DNA of 64,000 bases from Pisaster brevispinus (lineage: Eukaryota > Echinodermata > Asteroidea > Forcipulatida > Asteriidae), in contig JAMKCF010000019.1 of the NCBI GenBank assembly GCA_023634235.1, positions 7,381,947 to 7,445,946 on the forward strand, read 5' to 3'. Positions 38,701 through 53,700 of the stretch are shown piece by piece; within the stretch, counting starts at the first letter, position 1; each line of letters begins with the position of its first letter. Made by a program: the position numbers and the translations under genes. The notes under the pieces were generated by a model. That model was not told the origin of the DNA and searched no databases. It saw only the letters and a program-made list of their open reading frames with translations.

Positions 38701-41700
38701 GGTGTTGCTATGAGCATCCAATGCTTCAATGCATCTTCACGTGATGATCAAGCCACAGTCGCCACTAGCTCATGGTTCTTAACAGCATTCAGCAGACTTT
38801 GAGTTCCTACCTCTCATCGATATTCTCTGCCTTCTTGTTGATCTTGTCTGCAGCATAGTGATCCTCGTCGCAGAGGCGTTTTCCAAAGCTAAGAACCGTG
38901 TTGATCTTCTCATCGTTGGTATCCATCTGGCTGAGGAACGTCTCATAACGCTTGATGGCATCATCGCATGCCTCAAGAGAGTTCTAAGGAATTTTTTTAA
39001 AAGATGTGTGAACTTAATGGCTCAATGTAAACACTTTCTTTACCATAAACAGGACTTAAATATTGAAACAAGCTTTGGACTTATCATTCAGTATCATTTT
39101 GAAAAATAAATGCACATTGTTAACCAACTTTCAAAGGAAACAAAACACATCTGTGACAACCAAACGATTATACTTAAAGATGATGGTAAAAGTGCCAGAG
39201 ACCACTAAAGCTATATGTCAGACAAATCCAAACCTTAAACCTAAATTTGGAATGACAACTTGATCCATTTCAGGATACACAGCGCTCTTCATGTACTTAT
39301 CATGTCAGCCATTTCAGTAGTCAAAATGTACACAAAGGAATTGACTCCCAAAATGGTGGAAACGGTTGACGCCCATTGTTTGTGTACAAGGAGTCAACCG
39401 ATACTTGTAGAGCATGGGGTTGAAAGCCAAATACTACAAACAGTAAAGAGAGACAAGTTGGTATATACTTACAGGCTGTTCAACCTTGGCAAGGAAGTTC
39501 TCCTGTTGGTTCAGGATATGATCTACCTGCCTGGCATCGCGGAGGAACATCTGGTGATTGAGGGCCTGTGAGAGAAGGAGTTGTCTGTTGTCCCACATCT
39601 GGTGCAGCTCAATCCAGCCGTCATCAAGGGCTTGGAGACGCTATAAGACGGATGGAAATCATGAAGACACTTCTTGAGTTCAATTCACATCACAATAACA
39701 AATAACAAATCAAATGAACCTGACCTGAAGCAGCATTAGAGCTGCCAACATTTGCATCTTGCAATCAGGGAGATTTTGTACAACAATCAGGCAGATATTT
39801 AGAATTACATTCAACATAAAAGGAAAAAGTTTCCATAATCAGGGAGATTTTCAAATTCTGTTCTCCAGAACAGGAAAAGATTGGTTTAGTTTCAGGGAAC
39901 TTTTTTGCAGAATTAGTGAGAGTTGGCAGCTCTGTAATGTGTTAATCCAACTTTTCTTATGTGAAATGTTTGTAAAATGAATAGTGGTAAAGGCACAGCG
40001 ACTTAGGAACTTTGAATAAGACTGTTGCTGTTTATCACAAAGTTGTTTTCGAGCAACAAAACTGAAATTGACAGTGTTAGGGTGTTGGCCCCATTATCAG
40101 CGCTACAGAATCATTGACAAAGAGGGAACCTAGTTCAAGTCTGATCAAGGTCGACTTTAATGTCATACTTCAGAAGGAGTTTGCAGAGAGAAAGAGAGAG
40201 AGTGATAAGAAGAGGGGCAGGTGATGTCTGTGACTGACCTGCTTGAGGAACATGTATTGTGTATCCGTCTGTCCCTCAGTGATGCGGTCTCCCTGTTCTT
40301 TCATCTTGCCATAGTTCTCCTCATAGCCGTCAATCTCATCCTTGATGGCAGCGTGCTTGTTCAGGAGCTTCTCGGCCTCCTTCAGGCTCTCAGGGATGTC
40401 CTCCGAGGCCACGGCAGTCATGGTCTTGGACAGCCAGGCCTGGAACTCATCTAAGTCACGCAGGAACTGTTGTAGGTCACCAGCTTCATTCAGGGCAGCT
40501 TCCCTGGTCTTCAGCTGTTGTGGAAATCATTAGAAGTTGTTGTTTTATATTGTTTCTTTCACTATGAAAATCCTCCAAGTATTTTTGACAAAAAAATATT
40601 TTCTTGCTTTCATAAAACTTGCTGGCTCTGGCAACTTGTGTTTAAGCATCCATAGGTACACATTTCTTACTATAGAGAGTTACTTTCAGGAATAAAAGAT
40701 TGCTAATTAAATTCATTTAGCCAAATGATGTGCGTCTTCATCTCATAACAGCAACAATTTGGCTCTCTATTCAACTCCGATTCAAGGAGAAAACAAAGGG
40801 CATTTAAACAGAAGTAACAAATTCATCCTTTTTCTAATACTGAGAGAAGACAGATGATGGAATGGATAATTTGTTTGGTCTTACCAATTCCTTGAGTTCC
40901 TCCCAGATCTCGATGATGAGGTGGTATCTGTGCCTGATCTCCTCCGCATCCTCAGGATGCTCCTGGGCCAGCTTCTCAGATTCTTTGTCCAAAGATTCCA
41001 ACTGTGATGGCAAAGAAAGGACAGAACAAAACACATTGAGAAATTGAATGTTTGCTTTTTTTTCACACAAATAAGTCACAAGTGTAGCATTAAGGTACTA
41101 CATATTTACAGTTTGTCTGAAATAAACAACACGCTACCAAGTATGGGTTCAACTGTGTGGTTCCGGGCTTGAATCTTACTCAAGCACAAGTAAACTTTTT
41201 TACCAGAGTCCCTTGATTCTTAAAGTATTATAACATTCCTGAAAAACACTTGTCTTCAGAAATTTGTCTCCCAGATACTGAACTATTGTGTTTTGGTCTC
41301 CTCATAACCCAAAGCAATGCCCCAAAGTTGATTGTAAATAGTTTACAACCTTTAGCAAGAATGAACGGAAACAGAAAAATGAAGATCAGATCATTTTGGT
41401 TGAAACATTCTGACCCTCATACTACAAACGTTACAGAATTGCTTTCAGATTGTTTTCACCCATGAAAAGCAGTGAATTGAAAACCCAACCTGTCTTACCT
41501 TAGCCTCGATGGCAGCCAGATCACTCTCCATCCCCTTGAGACGGCGCTGTAGTGCCATGATACCAGTCAGGTCATTGCCAAGATCCTTGGTGGCTTCAAT
41601 AAGACGTGCCTTATCCTTGATCCATGTAGTGGTCTCAATGCATTCAATGTGATAGGTCTGGACCTCACGCACTGCGATGACTGAATCACGACGCTCCTCC

Positions 41701-44700
41701 AGGAGAACACGCAAGGCTGCCCAGCTGTAGAAGAAACCAGTCACAATAGAATATTAAACGCTGTTCTGGTGACTGTGACTTAACAGTGAACAATTCTAAG
41801 TCCACTGGGGAAAAAATGCAGCTAATCCACTGGGTGTTTAGGGTACTTTGCAGCGCCATGCAATAACTAAGAATTTTTAGCTTGGATACTACTTTTAGGA
41901 AACAAATTTGTTTCATCAAATGGTCCAGCAACATTTTTAAATGTATTTCTTGCAAACTTGGAAAATAAACTTGAAGTATATATACTACCACACAAATTAG
42001 TTGTCCATGGCCTCGAATTTCATCTCTGACAAGGTAAGGCTATTAGCATTTGTTTAGCATTTGTTAAGAAGTTTCTATCGGAAAATCTTAAAGGAAACTT
42101 TTAAAGAGGCACCAAGGCCATGACCAGGGCAACAGAGACATTGCCTTTGTGGTCTTTCCAAACGTGAGTTACCGTTGGTTAAGGTGGTTCTGCTTGCTGG
42201 TGATCTCCTGTGAGTTGGGATGCTCAACATGCAGAAGCTGACGCGCAAGCTGGTTAACAACGGCCACCTTGGGGGCGTTTATCTCCATCTCCTTCTCAAA
42301 GCGGTCAAAGCGCGTCAGAATGACGTCATTGGATTCTAGATCTTCTAGTGGTACCACAGAGTTCAATGTTTGCTCCTAGATGAAGGGAAACATGGAAAGC
42401 ATGGGGGTAATTAAATTACTGAAACTGTGAGGAAAGTTTGTTGGTAAATTGAAAGTATGGACTTAGGTGATTATATAATCCTCCAACATGGCAGCTACCC
42501 TGACTATCATTGTCAAAATAAACACATAAAATATTCACTGATTGACAAATCTAGACACGAATTAGTAACTACTAACTAGTAATTTGAATTCCAAAGGAAA
42601 CAACAAGACTGATGTCTCATAATAAAGGTTTGTAAGTTTGTCTTGAAGAACCAACTCACCTTCTCATCAATCCAGGCCTCCACTGTGTCTGCTTCATTGA
42701 AGAGTTTGTAGAGGGACAAGGCATCGAGGAGACGTTGGTTACGCAGCTTGGCAAGCTCCAGCAGCTCCTTGTAGCGACGGTTGATGGTACCCAGACGAGC
42801 TTGAACCTCGGGGGAATTGCGGTCCTGAAAACAAAATCAAATAGGATGGTGAGGGGATCAATTTTCTTATGTGATTTTACTGTTTATCTGAAAGTTGATT
42901 GAAATTTAAATGGGAGTAAAGGAACACCAGTTCCCACAAAGCTCAAGTTTTTCTTCCAGCAATTGTTAATAGGCAATCATTGTGAAGTTTAAATGCGGTT
43001 TAAGAATGATGTTCCTGATGGTATCAAATAGGTCATGTAGGTTGAAAGATATGACTTTGTAGCCAAACTCACACGTACCTGTTCGCCAAGCTCCTGTGCT
43101 TGAGTGTGGAGACCATCGATCACCGCTGTGTAATTCTGTAACTCAGTAGTGATTTCCTAGAAGAAATTATCAAACAACAAAATGAGAATGCTACCTCAGA
43201 AAGACTGAAGCTCAGCACGGCCTACTTTCACAAACCTCTTGTGTTGGTTGATGAGGTCAACTGTAATCTCATTGGAGATTTGTAGTGCAAGGCCAGCAGC
43301 TGTGTAGCAAGTCATGAGCACCAATACAAGCCATATCTTTAACAGTATCTACAAACTTATGTGGCCTTGTCAAAAATGTATTGGTGACTTTCCTTTAAAA
43401 AAAAAAAAACCCAAACATACTATATGGACTGGGAGGCAGGATCTTCGATAAAGATCAACTTTGGAATGGATGCGATACCATCAGTAAACTTTGCTTTACT
43501 TTCTTTGGGTTATAAGGGCTTTCAAACCAATCTGAATAGCTTTATTAGAGGTGGGTTAGTTTTGGCTGCTCACACATCCAAAAGAATGGCCCACTAATAA
43601 TTGATCTGGGTTTTTTCCAAACCTTGGCTTGGTCTCCAGCTCTAGGCTCCATTTGATGTTGGAAACACCATGCAAAATGCACACAGCTCCAAAAATGATA
43701 ACAGAGCCCAAAGGCGAAGACAGAGCCCAAGCCAAAGTTTGGAAAAGGCCCATGTCCACAAAAAGGACCTTCATTCTAATCTCTAAAACATGAACCAGTG
43801 AACAATCAATCTTTTGTTAGCATGGTAAAAGAAGGCTTTTGAAAGTTGAAAAGCCAAAACATAAAACTTTAGGTGTAAAAAGCCACACAATTAAAACAAA
43901 ATGCTTCAGGATGATGAACTGCTGAATTAAGTCAATTATTTGATACATTTTCCAACACTTTTGCAATGAAAAGCTTTGTGTCAATCAGTTATTGGAAGCG
44001 AGCTGCTGTTGTTTTCAGCCTTCCATTAAAAAAACTGCACTGCATGAGAAACACAAAGGAAGGTGAAGTGTTAATTGGAATTCCAAATTGATCATAACAG
44101 TTGTTGTCAAAAACGGCAAATTATTTATTATTTTTGCATATGCAATTTGTTTGAGGTAAGACATATCACTGGCTTTTGGGGGAGGTTTTTTCCAACTAAT
44201 TTTTCTGATTCAGGAAAACAGAAAAGACTAGTTTATGTTTTGAAAAAAAAAAAGGGGAATAAAATTCAAATAGATGCAAATAGAGTTTTTTCAACATACT
44301 TATTCAAACGGATCAATGCTACAGCTGACAATTTGTACTAGCACAAAGTCTATAAAGCAAACTTTCAGAAGACAAAATGTTCCACTTGTTCTATAGATAG
44401 TAATCAACCACATTTCACATCTTCAAAAGTAGCACAATAAAACCAGTTTCGATGGCAACTTTGCACACACAAATATTAATATAAACTGTCGTTAGTTAAA
44501 CTCAAGTTATGAACAAAACTCTCAACCAACAACTTGGCAGAAACACAAATTCCACAAACACTGACACTAATCCATTATTAGTCAAATCAAAAGGTACACT
44601 AAATATTTTTGTTGTAAAAATGATGGTTATTTAATCAAAGGCCAAGGCAATGGCCTAGATAAAAATTCCAGGGCAACGATGGAATAATGTTATGGAAGCA

Positions 44701-47700
44701 CTGCAGGGTAAGACAATGCAGAGAACTCACTCCAGGTTTAGGGTTGGCTATATAGACCTCCTGGGATGGAGTACCAAGGGGGAAGGAAGGAAGGAAGGAA
44801 AGCAGACATTTATTCATGCTTTAAACAGAATACAAGTACCACGACAACTCCATAATGCAGTCATACAGAATGCAAGTTCATTGTCTTTGTAATGACTACT
44901 AACTGATCCATTAAGCCCCTCCCAATGACGTAAGGACCTATCACATTCACGATCATGCAAACCAAAAGCTTGGCAATAGTCCAAAATAATAAAAACTCAT
45001 TCATTCTTTGATAAACATGTACAATTTTGACACACGATTAAGCGTATTATTGGCCAGTGGCTTGTGATAACCACATGCATTCAATAGCAGTTTGCAAGAT
45101 ATTAGGGAAAGTGCCGGAAGCAGCAAGACTTTGTACTGTTTTTTTTGTTTTTTTCTCCAATTGCACAGCTGAGATACCCTAGACAAGAAAATCAGCTGAT
45201 CAGCTCACAAGTTGCAAGCCTGTAATCAAAGGACTCATGAAGCTGCTTGGTAGTTGGCAGACTTCAATGACCAGTCTACTGGTCTCTTGAATTCCTTACA
45301 AATCGCACTTGTTGTATTGTAATCGCACAAAAATACTGCTTAGGTAATTGTTTTTCAGGCTGAGGGGCATGGCAAGAAATGCAACAAGGAAGAAACGCTG
45401 ACACATTGCTCTGTCAGCTTTTTGCCAAAGATGTAGTATTAGTTTTGAACTAATGCTTATTCCAACTCAATCAACAACTGTCAAATAGATCTGAAAAAGT
45501 GTAGTTATCCAAATAGAATTGACGGTAGAATAGTGATTCAAAAGAAACATTTTTTCGTTTGGGTAAATGCAGTATACATTACAAAAAGATTGCAGACAGC
45601 TGTTACAGTCTCAAGAGAGCAAAGGAGAAACAGAAATGGCCGCTGGCAAAACTGCAAAGGCTCTTTCCTTCATACAATGACTTTATCTGCTTGCTAATCA
45701 TTCATCAGACACAATACAATCAACACTATATTAAGAGCTCAGAGAATGTAATCGATCTGGCTAAGTACCACCCACTATGGAGGATCAAAAAACTTTCCTC
45801 AAAAGCATTTCACCGTGCATTTTTAAAAGGATGCAGAAGACAGGGATTGAGCCAAAACAGTAACTTTACCTTGTGTTTCTTGAGTAGCGACTCAACACTT
45901 GGCTCATCACGTCCCACATCTTCGCTGGAGACCAGGCGCAGTGTATCCAACATCCAGGTATCAACATCATCGGCATCAGCGAAGAACTACATAGCAAAAC
46001 AATTCACATATACCAAATTAATACTTTCTTCAAGATGTCACAGTCATACAAAAAATTTGGGGAAATTTTATGAATGTGTCGTCCACCACTTTCAAGCAGA
46101 AAGAACAGGGCTAAAATGCTGCTGGTTGGTACTGATTCTGAATTTTACCTGGTACATGTCTTGGGCCTCATTGAGGCGATCTCGGCGCTGCTTACACAGT
46201 TCCTCCAGACGTGACCAGTCATCCTTGACCTTGGCGATGCGGGACTGGATCTGAGGGGCTCCAAAGTGCTCCTTTGCGATCAGGTCTTCACCCACCTTGA
46301 TGTTGGCCATCAACTGGGCATGACGACCTACCAGCTCGTCTTCTTGAGCCTGTTGAAGAATAAAGCAATAAACAGTTAGTGATTTGTTTATTTAATACTT
46401 ATCCACTATGGATCAAGTCCTCAGTTAATGTCTTATCCATTGTGCCAAAATACCAACACAACATTTAGAATCTTGAAAAACAAATCCAGAAAATTGGAAA
46501 GAAATTTCAGTAAAAAGTAAACACATATTTTTTCCATACCATTAATCGATTGTAAACACAAGCCAAACAGAGGGGATGAAAATGTCTTCAGAATTACTTC
46601 ATTAGAGTCCAAGACCTAGCATTTGGCATTTCCATAATTCCAGTTACTGTTTTACCCATCATGCCAGAATAAAACACCACGTTCAGAATATTGCCAAACA
46701 AATCCAGAAGATGGCTAGAATCCGGATATAAGTAAGCAAATAATTGTTCCCCTTGATCTATTTCCAACACAAGCCAAACAAAAGGGTTGAAAATGTAGTT
46801 TGCATTTTGAGTCCGATCATGAAAGCCACTTTTTTTTCTATCAGGAAAGTTGATTCAATTACACAAGTAAGTCTCAGTATGAAAATAAACATGAGAATAT
46901 AAGTTATAAATAAATAAATTATACATATATGCATATAAATTTAACCAAAATTTCAGAGACATTTATCATTTATTAATGCATCACAAATCACTGCAATTTC
47001 ATAAAAGTGTCAGGCAAATTTTGACCACAGACAACTTTTCAAATACATTTTAGGAGCATGTTAGCCATGGAATGAGGTGCATGCTGGTCTAGAGTCAATA
47101 TCTAGACCAGCATGCACCCCATTCCACATCTAACGCGCGCATAAACAGTATTTGCCAAGTAGTCCATGGTGCCCACATCTTTTTACAATGATCCAGATAG
47201 ACCTACTCCAATATCCCTCACTCACCTTCTGCTTCTTGATGAGTAGGTTGATGCTGGTGAGGTCGTGCCCGATGTCCGTGGATTTCATGATCTGGGCCTG
47301 TTCCTTGATCATGTTCTCGTCGTCGGCCAGATCCCAGAAGAACTGCCATAGCTTGCGTGACTCTCCAAGACGATCCTTGCGGCCACGGGCGAGCTCCAGC
47401 AGCTCCTGGTAGCTTTCCTCCAAGTGGGTCATACGATCAGCCACAATCTGTGGATCCACTGGGAGATAGCCTGTAAATCAAAGAGAATTTGAATGAATTA
47501 CGATGACTAAATGACAAAAAGAGGTCATGTATTTCTTAAAATCAAACTTCCCCACGTATTAACCATGAATGTTTATTAATGGTCACAAATACTTTGGACA
47601 CATTGAATAGCCCACATGCACAGGCTAATCTGTAAAAATATACCCCAATGCATCTTTCAAAACCGGGTAAACTTCAAAAATAAATCAGATTGACGCCATG

Positions 47701-50700
47701 CTGTTGTTTACATGTAACTATGCAAGGTTTTGTAGTTGCGTACCGCATTGCTTATAAATCAGCACACCATAATTGTTGCCAGTGTTGCTTGGACTCGGGA
47801 TTCACCTTGAATCCTTTGCGGGCCGATCATGCGCATTAAGACATGCATATGGGCTATTGAAAACAGTATTCACAGTTTGGCTAAGCCTAGCGAAGCACTT
47901 AATGTATGGACAATTAGCAATACATTTAATGTATGGACAATAATAATTTCAGAAAAATGGTTAGTTTAACAACTTGTACCAAAGGTTACCAATCAGATAT
48001 CTGCATAAATACTGACTCGGATATCATTGATACTACTCACCTGAGCCATCAGGTCCTTTAGGATCCATGTATTTGGATGCTTGATGGTTGACACTGTTGA
48101 CTCTGTCTCCATACCCAGCAACATCAGCCTCAAGGAGAGCGTGTTTCTGCAGCAAGTCTTCCACTCCCATCAGATGCTTACCAAGGTCTTCCGACAACAG
48201 AAGCACCTGCCATGGGTAAAGCAAAACAAGTTATGGCTACATTTGGTATTTATCGATTGAACAATTTTTACCCAAATGTTGTGGAAGAAAAGATGTATAT
48301 TTGGTGAAATTAAACATTCAAGTAGAAAAATGTAGAACAACAGATACCTAATCTGATGGTGGAAAGTTAGTTGCTCACTTGAGTGCCTTGGGGCGAGGTG
48401 ACATATCTGCACTCTTCCAAAAGTTTTCTCACATGCAGAATATTGCAGAATGGCTCTACAGATCTTTACATGAGTTTTCCCTTACCACTTAACATGTCTT
48501 TTCCAACATTGCCTGAATTTTGAGAAGGCTCAACTACATTCCATACACTTATTACAGATTTAAATTGTATAAGAAACTGTGACTTACCAACTCTACAGTA
48601 TGCTTTATACCCAGAAGTACAATTTGTTTAAGTATGTTGTTTTGATTTTCAAATAAGTAAGAACGACCAAAAAGGTCTTCCCCAAAAATGTACATGTACA
48701 ATATCTCCTTTCCACACTGCATACCTTGGTTTCCTCCATGGAGTCGAGAAGAAGCAGCATCTCCTGGAAGATTCTCTGTACTTCAACAGACAGGTCAAGA
48801 CGTGAACGCCGTCCTTTCAACAACTCGATCAGGTAATCCCACAATCTCAGCACATTGTCTTTCCTGTGGAGTTTAAACCCAAATGATGGTTTATGAAAGA
48901 GTGATGTAAAGACAAGGCATAGTTGAGATGGATGTGAATATTGCTACGTTTGAAGTCAGACGAGCAGTATCTCAGACTAGATTCCGTCATCTTCAAGAAA
49001 ACGTTACACTAACTATTAGTTTGAGAATGTATGTACTCTTCAAAAACTCTGACTGGCACCCTGGAACAAAGATATTTACAAAATAGGGAGAACAGCCAAC
49101 ACAGTTGGTAGAGCCCCGGCACATTAATTCGAAGGTCGCAGGTTCAAATCATGCTCTAGTCAATTTTTCTTAGTTCAATTCAAAAACTGTTAAACCATCC
49201 CTTTAAAGCGTCTGTTTTTCAAATGGGAGTCTTTGCAACTGTAGTCATGAATTTGTTAATTTGGAAAGATCAATAAATTCAACATGGAAAAGAAAAGAAG
49301 GTTGAGGTGGAGCTGAAGTTGAAGTTTGCCTTACCTTGCAATAATTCTCTCATTGTCGTGATATTTCTCCTCTTCCAGTTCCTGTGCGACAGCCACCACA
49401 GCCAGCACTCTCTCCTGGTAGGCATAGATGTCTGTCTCAATGGCCTCGTGCTTCTTGGCGGCTGCTTCCACAGCCGGCAGGTCGTAGCCAAAGTTATCCT
49501 GAGCAACCAGACGTTGATTCTCGCTCAGCCAGGTCTCACGCATCGCAGCTTTACGGTCAAAGCGAGCTGCCAGCTGTTCAAGTTTCTCCTGTCGAATCAG
49601 CTCTTGGCGGAGTGCAAGTTCGCGTTCATGTTCGGCTCGCTCTAGTCTCTCCCAGGACTGAAACAATGATATCAGTATTAACAAATCTGGTAACCCAATG
49701 AAAAGTTTATTTAATAATGCTAGCGTTGATTACTTAAACTTTATCACACAAGACATTTTTTTTACGGCCACCTTGGAGGCAACCAACTGCATTGCACATA
49801 CTTTTTCTTTAGTGTCTTACAATTTAAAAAAAAAAATTTCTTGTCTGGGATTACCCAATTTCATGGCGCTGCTTACCACAGAATTCTGCAATTACAGAGC
49901 TCTGTAAAGCATGCAGAATTTAGCAGTAAGTAGTACCATGAAACTGGGTTCTAAATGGCTGAAAACTGCCTTGTGTAACTGGACCCTCATAGCACAAAAC
50001 AACTCTTGATGTTTTCTTTCTGTTCAGTAACACTTCTCCTGAGGATAGTGCAGTGTTTACACAACTAAAGAAAGAACAGGAAAATCCATCTATAGGGATT
50101 TGAATTGTTACTGGTAATTCAGAGTCCCTGATCTTTTAGTCAATGATCACTCACCTTGTTGATGTCATGGACCAGTTTGCCTTCTTTGGGTGTGAATGGC
50201 CTCTGGTTGTTAGCTCGCATCTTACTCTGTATGGTGAACAGGAGCACCTCCAAGTTGCCCTTCTCAACAAACCTAAGACACAAAACAAGGAAAAATAACT
50301 ACCTTTTTGTCTTCAAAATTTAAGATTGGGTGTTGACCAGGGAAAAATGGAGATTAGACAAAAATGGTGATCAGCAACACTTTTTTTTTTACCATAAGCT
50401 TGGATACATCATGTCTCTACATAGGATACATCTTATCAAAAGAGAATTTTGAGCTCAGCTCTTCAATACTTCGAGAACATCATTTCAGCAGACTTTTTGA
50501 ATGAAAACATTAAAGCATTTCTTTTGCAGACAAAAAGTTTTTTTCTTAAAATTTCCAAAGACCTTAAAATAAAGGAATCTTGAGCTATTACAACCAACTC
50601 ACTTTGGGGGTTTCTCGACTGTCCGATACGTGCTGAAGGCTAGAAGCTGCTGTTGTAGACCCTGTAGGTTATTGGAGAATGTCCGGTCATTGAGGATCAT

Positions 50701-53700
50701 GATAGTCTGCTCGATCCATTGTAGGAGGTCAGAGGTGATCTTGTCGTACTCGTGGATGAGTTTGTCATTGTCGATGGCTGTTGTGATGACCTTGCCGATA
50801 CGTTTACTGGACACTGTCTCCACCTTCATCTTGGAGAAGCAGTGGTAGTAGGTGACAACGTAGGTGATAATAGACTTCTCATCAGGATGGTCAACATTGA
50901 TATCTAGGGTAGGGGAAGAAAAGAACAGAATAAGTTATAAGTCGAACTTTCAGGCCTAGAATTACACAGAGGCCACGAAGGCCATGGCCTCTGTTGCCCT
51001 GGTCTTGGCCTTGGTGCCCTTTCAATAGTTTCTCACAAACTTTAAGATTTTTCACTGTAATGCCCTTTGCAAAAAGAAAATGGTTTTGCCCTCTCAAAGA
51101 CAAAACTCCAGACCTGAACTGTTTTGAAATAAACCGAAGATGTAACAACTCAACATTTTAATCAGTATGCTGAAGAAGAATACAAGTTATAACAAGACGA
51201 GTCTAGTTACGTTGTTGTTTTTAAGAGTATGCAACAGTATTGCAAATTGACTTGGGGTGGCTATTGACAAAACATGGCCTTTTTGTCATATGTAAACTTT
51301 CAAGTTAATGACACTTTGATCCAATAACATGTACGCACTGAGTGTTGGAGTGCCCCTGCTTAAAATTGAATATCTTTTTGTGTCTGTTCCTGTCCCTTCA
51401 TTTGTATTTATACCAAAGGAGAAGTGCCTGCATTTGTATTAACAGACAAAAAAATACCTTAAAAAATGTTTGCGTACCAATGGACGGTGCAGCACTGTTT
51501 TCTACTTACCCTCGGGGTCTAGCAGCTTGGACAAGTCCAGCTTCTGCTCAGCTACATTGAAGGCATTGTTCAGGTTGTGGATGGGGTTTGACTTGGTCAG
51601 TTTCTGGTACTCGATCAGGTCTGGCCTGTGCTTGTGAATCAGCGCATTGAAGGCCAGACCATCCCGCCAACTCGTAGTGAAGTTGCGGATGTTGACGTTG
51701 GCGTAGCCGGCAGTCTTCATCTGGCACCAGAGAAGCAGGGCATCCTTGGCAGAGCGGGTTTCTTGGTTGTCTTCATCTTCAAAACTGATGTCTTGAATCT
51801 GTTTGAACGGAGACATTGTGTTATTTTATCAAACTTTTTCTTTCACAGTTTTTTGTAAACAGCACCTAATAAGAACAAAGTTTGTAAATATATCAAACAC
51901 TCAGGCAAACCCAAGCCCCGGGGCCATGCTCACAGAAGCAATAGAACGATGAATTAAGGTCTTAATCAGGGCATTGTGCAAGTTTTTATAGACTACATTT
52001 GTCCATAACTACCAGTACATTACTGCCTAGTTTGAGATCAGGGCAAGCATTGCACACAAAACTTTCTGGTGGGTTTTCCTCTCACTAAATGGCATCAAAA
52101 CTGGCCAAAAAATTAAACTACATTTTCATTATCAATCTCACCAAGGGTTTTATTTCTCTACACTGTAAACTATTTAACTTTTCAATCCACATCAAAATAT
52201 ATAATCAAAATTTGAGAACTGAAAAACTTATTTCAAAAATTGGAGAAATGGTTAAAGATTTCACGCAAATTTTTTTTTCTATTGTCATTTTAGAGTCTAT
52301 ATCTTCAAAAACTATTTACAACAAATCCTCATTTAAATTTACAAAAAGGTACAAATATATGTCCTTTGCAACGCTGTCACTTTTTCTTACATCATCTACT
52401 GCCTCACATTTTCAGCCACTGCAAATTTGTTTTCTTTTCCTAATGTTTTGTTGGGGTTTTTTTTTTTGGCGATCCAATTATCCAATTATCATAATAGACA
52501 GGTCTACAATTCCTTGATCTGGACTTGCTATGCACGCTTGCCTACCCAGACCCCATACGTATTAATAAACTTCTCACTCAGCAGGACATGTTTTATTAAC
52601 CAGGAATGAAATGAAATACGAGTGCTCATAAAATCTGTTGGCGGCGTTAACAATTTCATAGAGCTGCTTACCACAAAATAATTCTTTACAAATGTGCTCG
52701 TTATGCAGAAGCTAGCAGGAAATCACTCTCAAACATGGAATATCAAATGACATTTGTGGTTTCTTACCCTTTTGTTATTTTTGTTTTTTTTCTGAGCTAA
52801 GTGTATTTGTGGCCTTAGCAGCGCCATTAAAAATGTTCCCTGGTCATCTACAAACATTTACCTGGAATCGGAGAATGATGGTCCAAATAAGACCAAGGGT
52901 CAAGCGATGGCTACCGTCAGTGATGTCATGTGACCCCATGTTCTCCAGATGCACCTTCTTCTCCTTCAGGAATTGCAGCGCTTTGTCCACATTCTCTAGA
53001 CAGTGAATTCGCATCTTGCCTTTTGTTGGTTTAGGCTGAAAAACAGGAAAATATAAAACAAAAAATTGATGTTGCGTAATTTTGAAGAATTGATCTTTTC
53101 CAAATGTACATGTAGGCCCTGAAATTGAACACTCTAATACACAAAATAAACAAAACCCAAACCTGCATAAGGGTACAATTTTCTCATCGGCAAAAAGGTT
53201 TCTATATACATATAAAATGTTGAAACCATATAACTTTTTTTTTTAGTATCTGCAGTCTAGACATTTACATGATAAGCATTCAGGTTTATCACCATTTCAT
53301 TCACCCTGTAGGGGCCTGTATGACATTTTGAACATTTATTTAACAGACAGGAATATTATAAATTTGCAATGTGCAATGCTGTCAAAGCAGTCTATTTTCA
53401 AACCAGTATTCATGAAATATATAAAAACTAAAATGTCATTAGAAAATTTAATCAAATACATAATAAAACCAAACAACTTCCAAAAAATTCCATGTTTAGA
53501 AATCGATACTCTTTTTTCTCTTATCATTAAATTCTACAATTTCATGTGAGGAATTTTATAGTATGAATATCAAGTGAGGTCATGTACAATGAGTCAATAG
53601 AAATTGAACCTTGAATACTATATTAAATGGGAAGACGATAACCATATGTTGAAGAGCCAATGCAGGTATAAAATCAAAGGTTGAATGAGTCAGTATATAG

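Larger units (their letters stand above)
26754..52861 (-). other. Remaining beta-spectrin introns
   Basis: Introns other than 1, 2 and 12 range from 162 nt (45987..46148) to about 1.06 kb (51799..52861). Most are 230-900 nt of AT-rich sequence with nothing recognisable. Named contents are SINE remnants (28140, 30200, 31394, 49096), inverted repeats (30054, 30716, 35127, 47068) and dispersed-repeat copies (29050 and 37231; 42085; 50951). Confidence 0.6.

Noticed and set aside
45559..46254. 231-codon open frame on the plus strand
   Set aside because: It overlaps beta-spectrin exons 11 and 12 in antisense, and its product shows no family motif. It is a shadow of coding sequence plus open intron.
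47068..47126. Known microRNA
   Set aside because: The hairpin is real but matches no miRNA sequence I recognise, so it is reported only as an inverted repeat.
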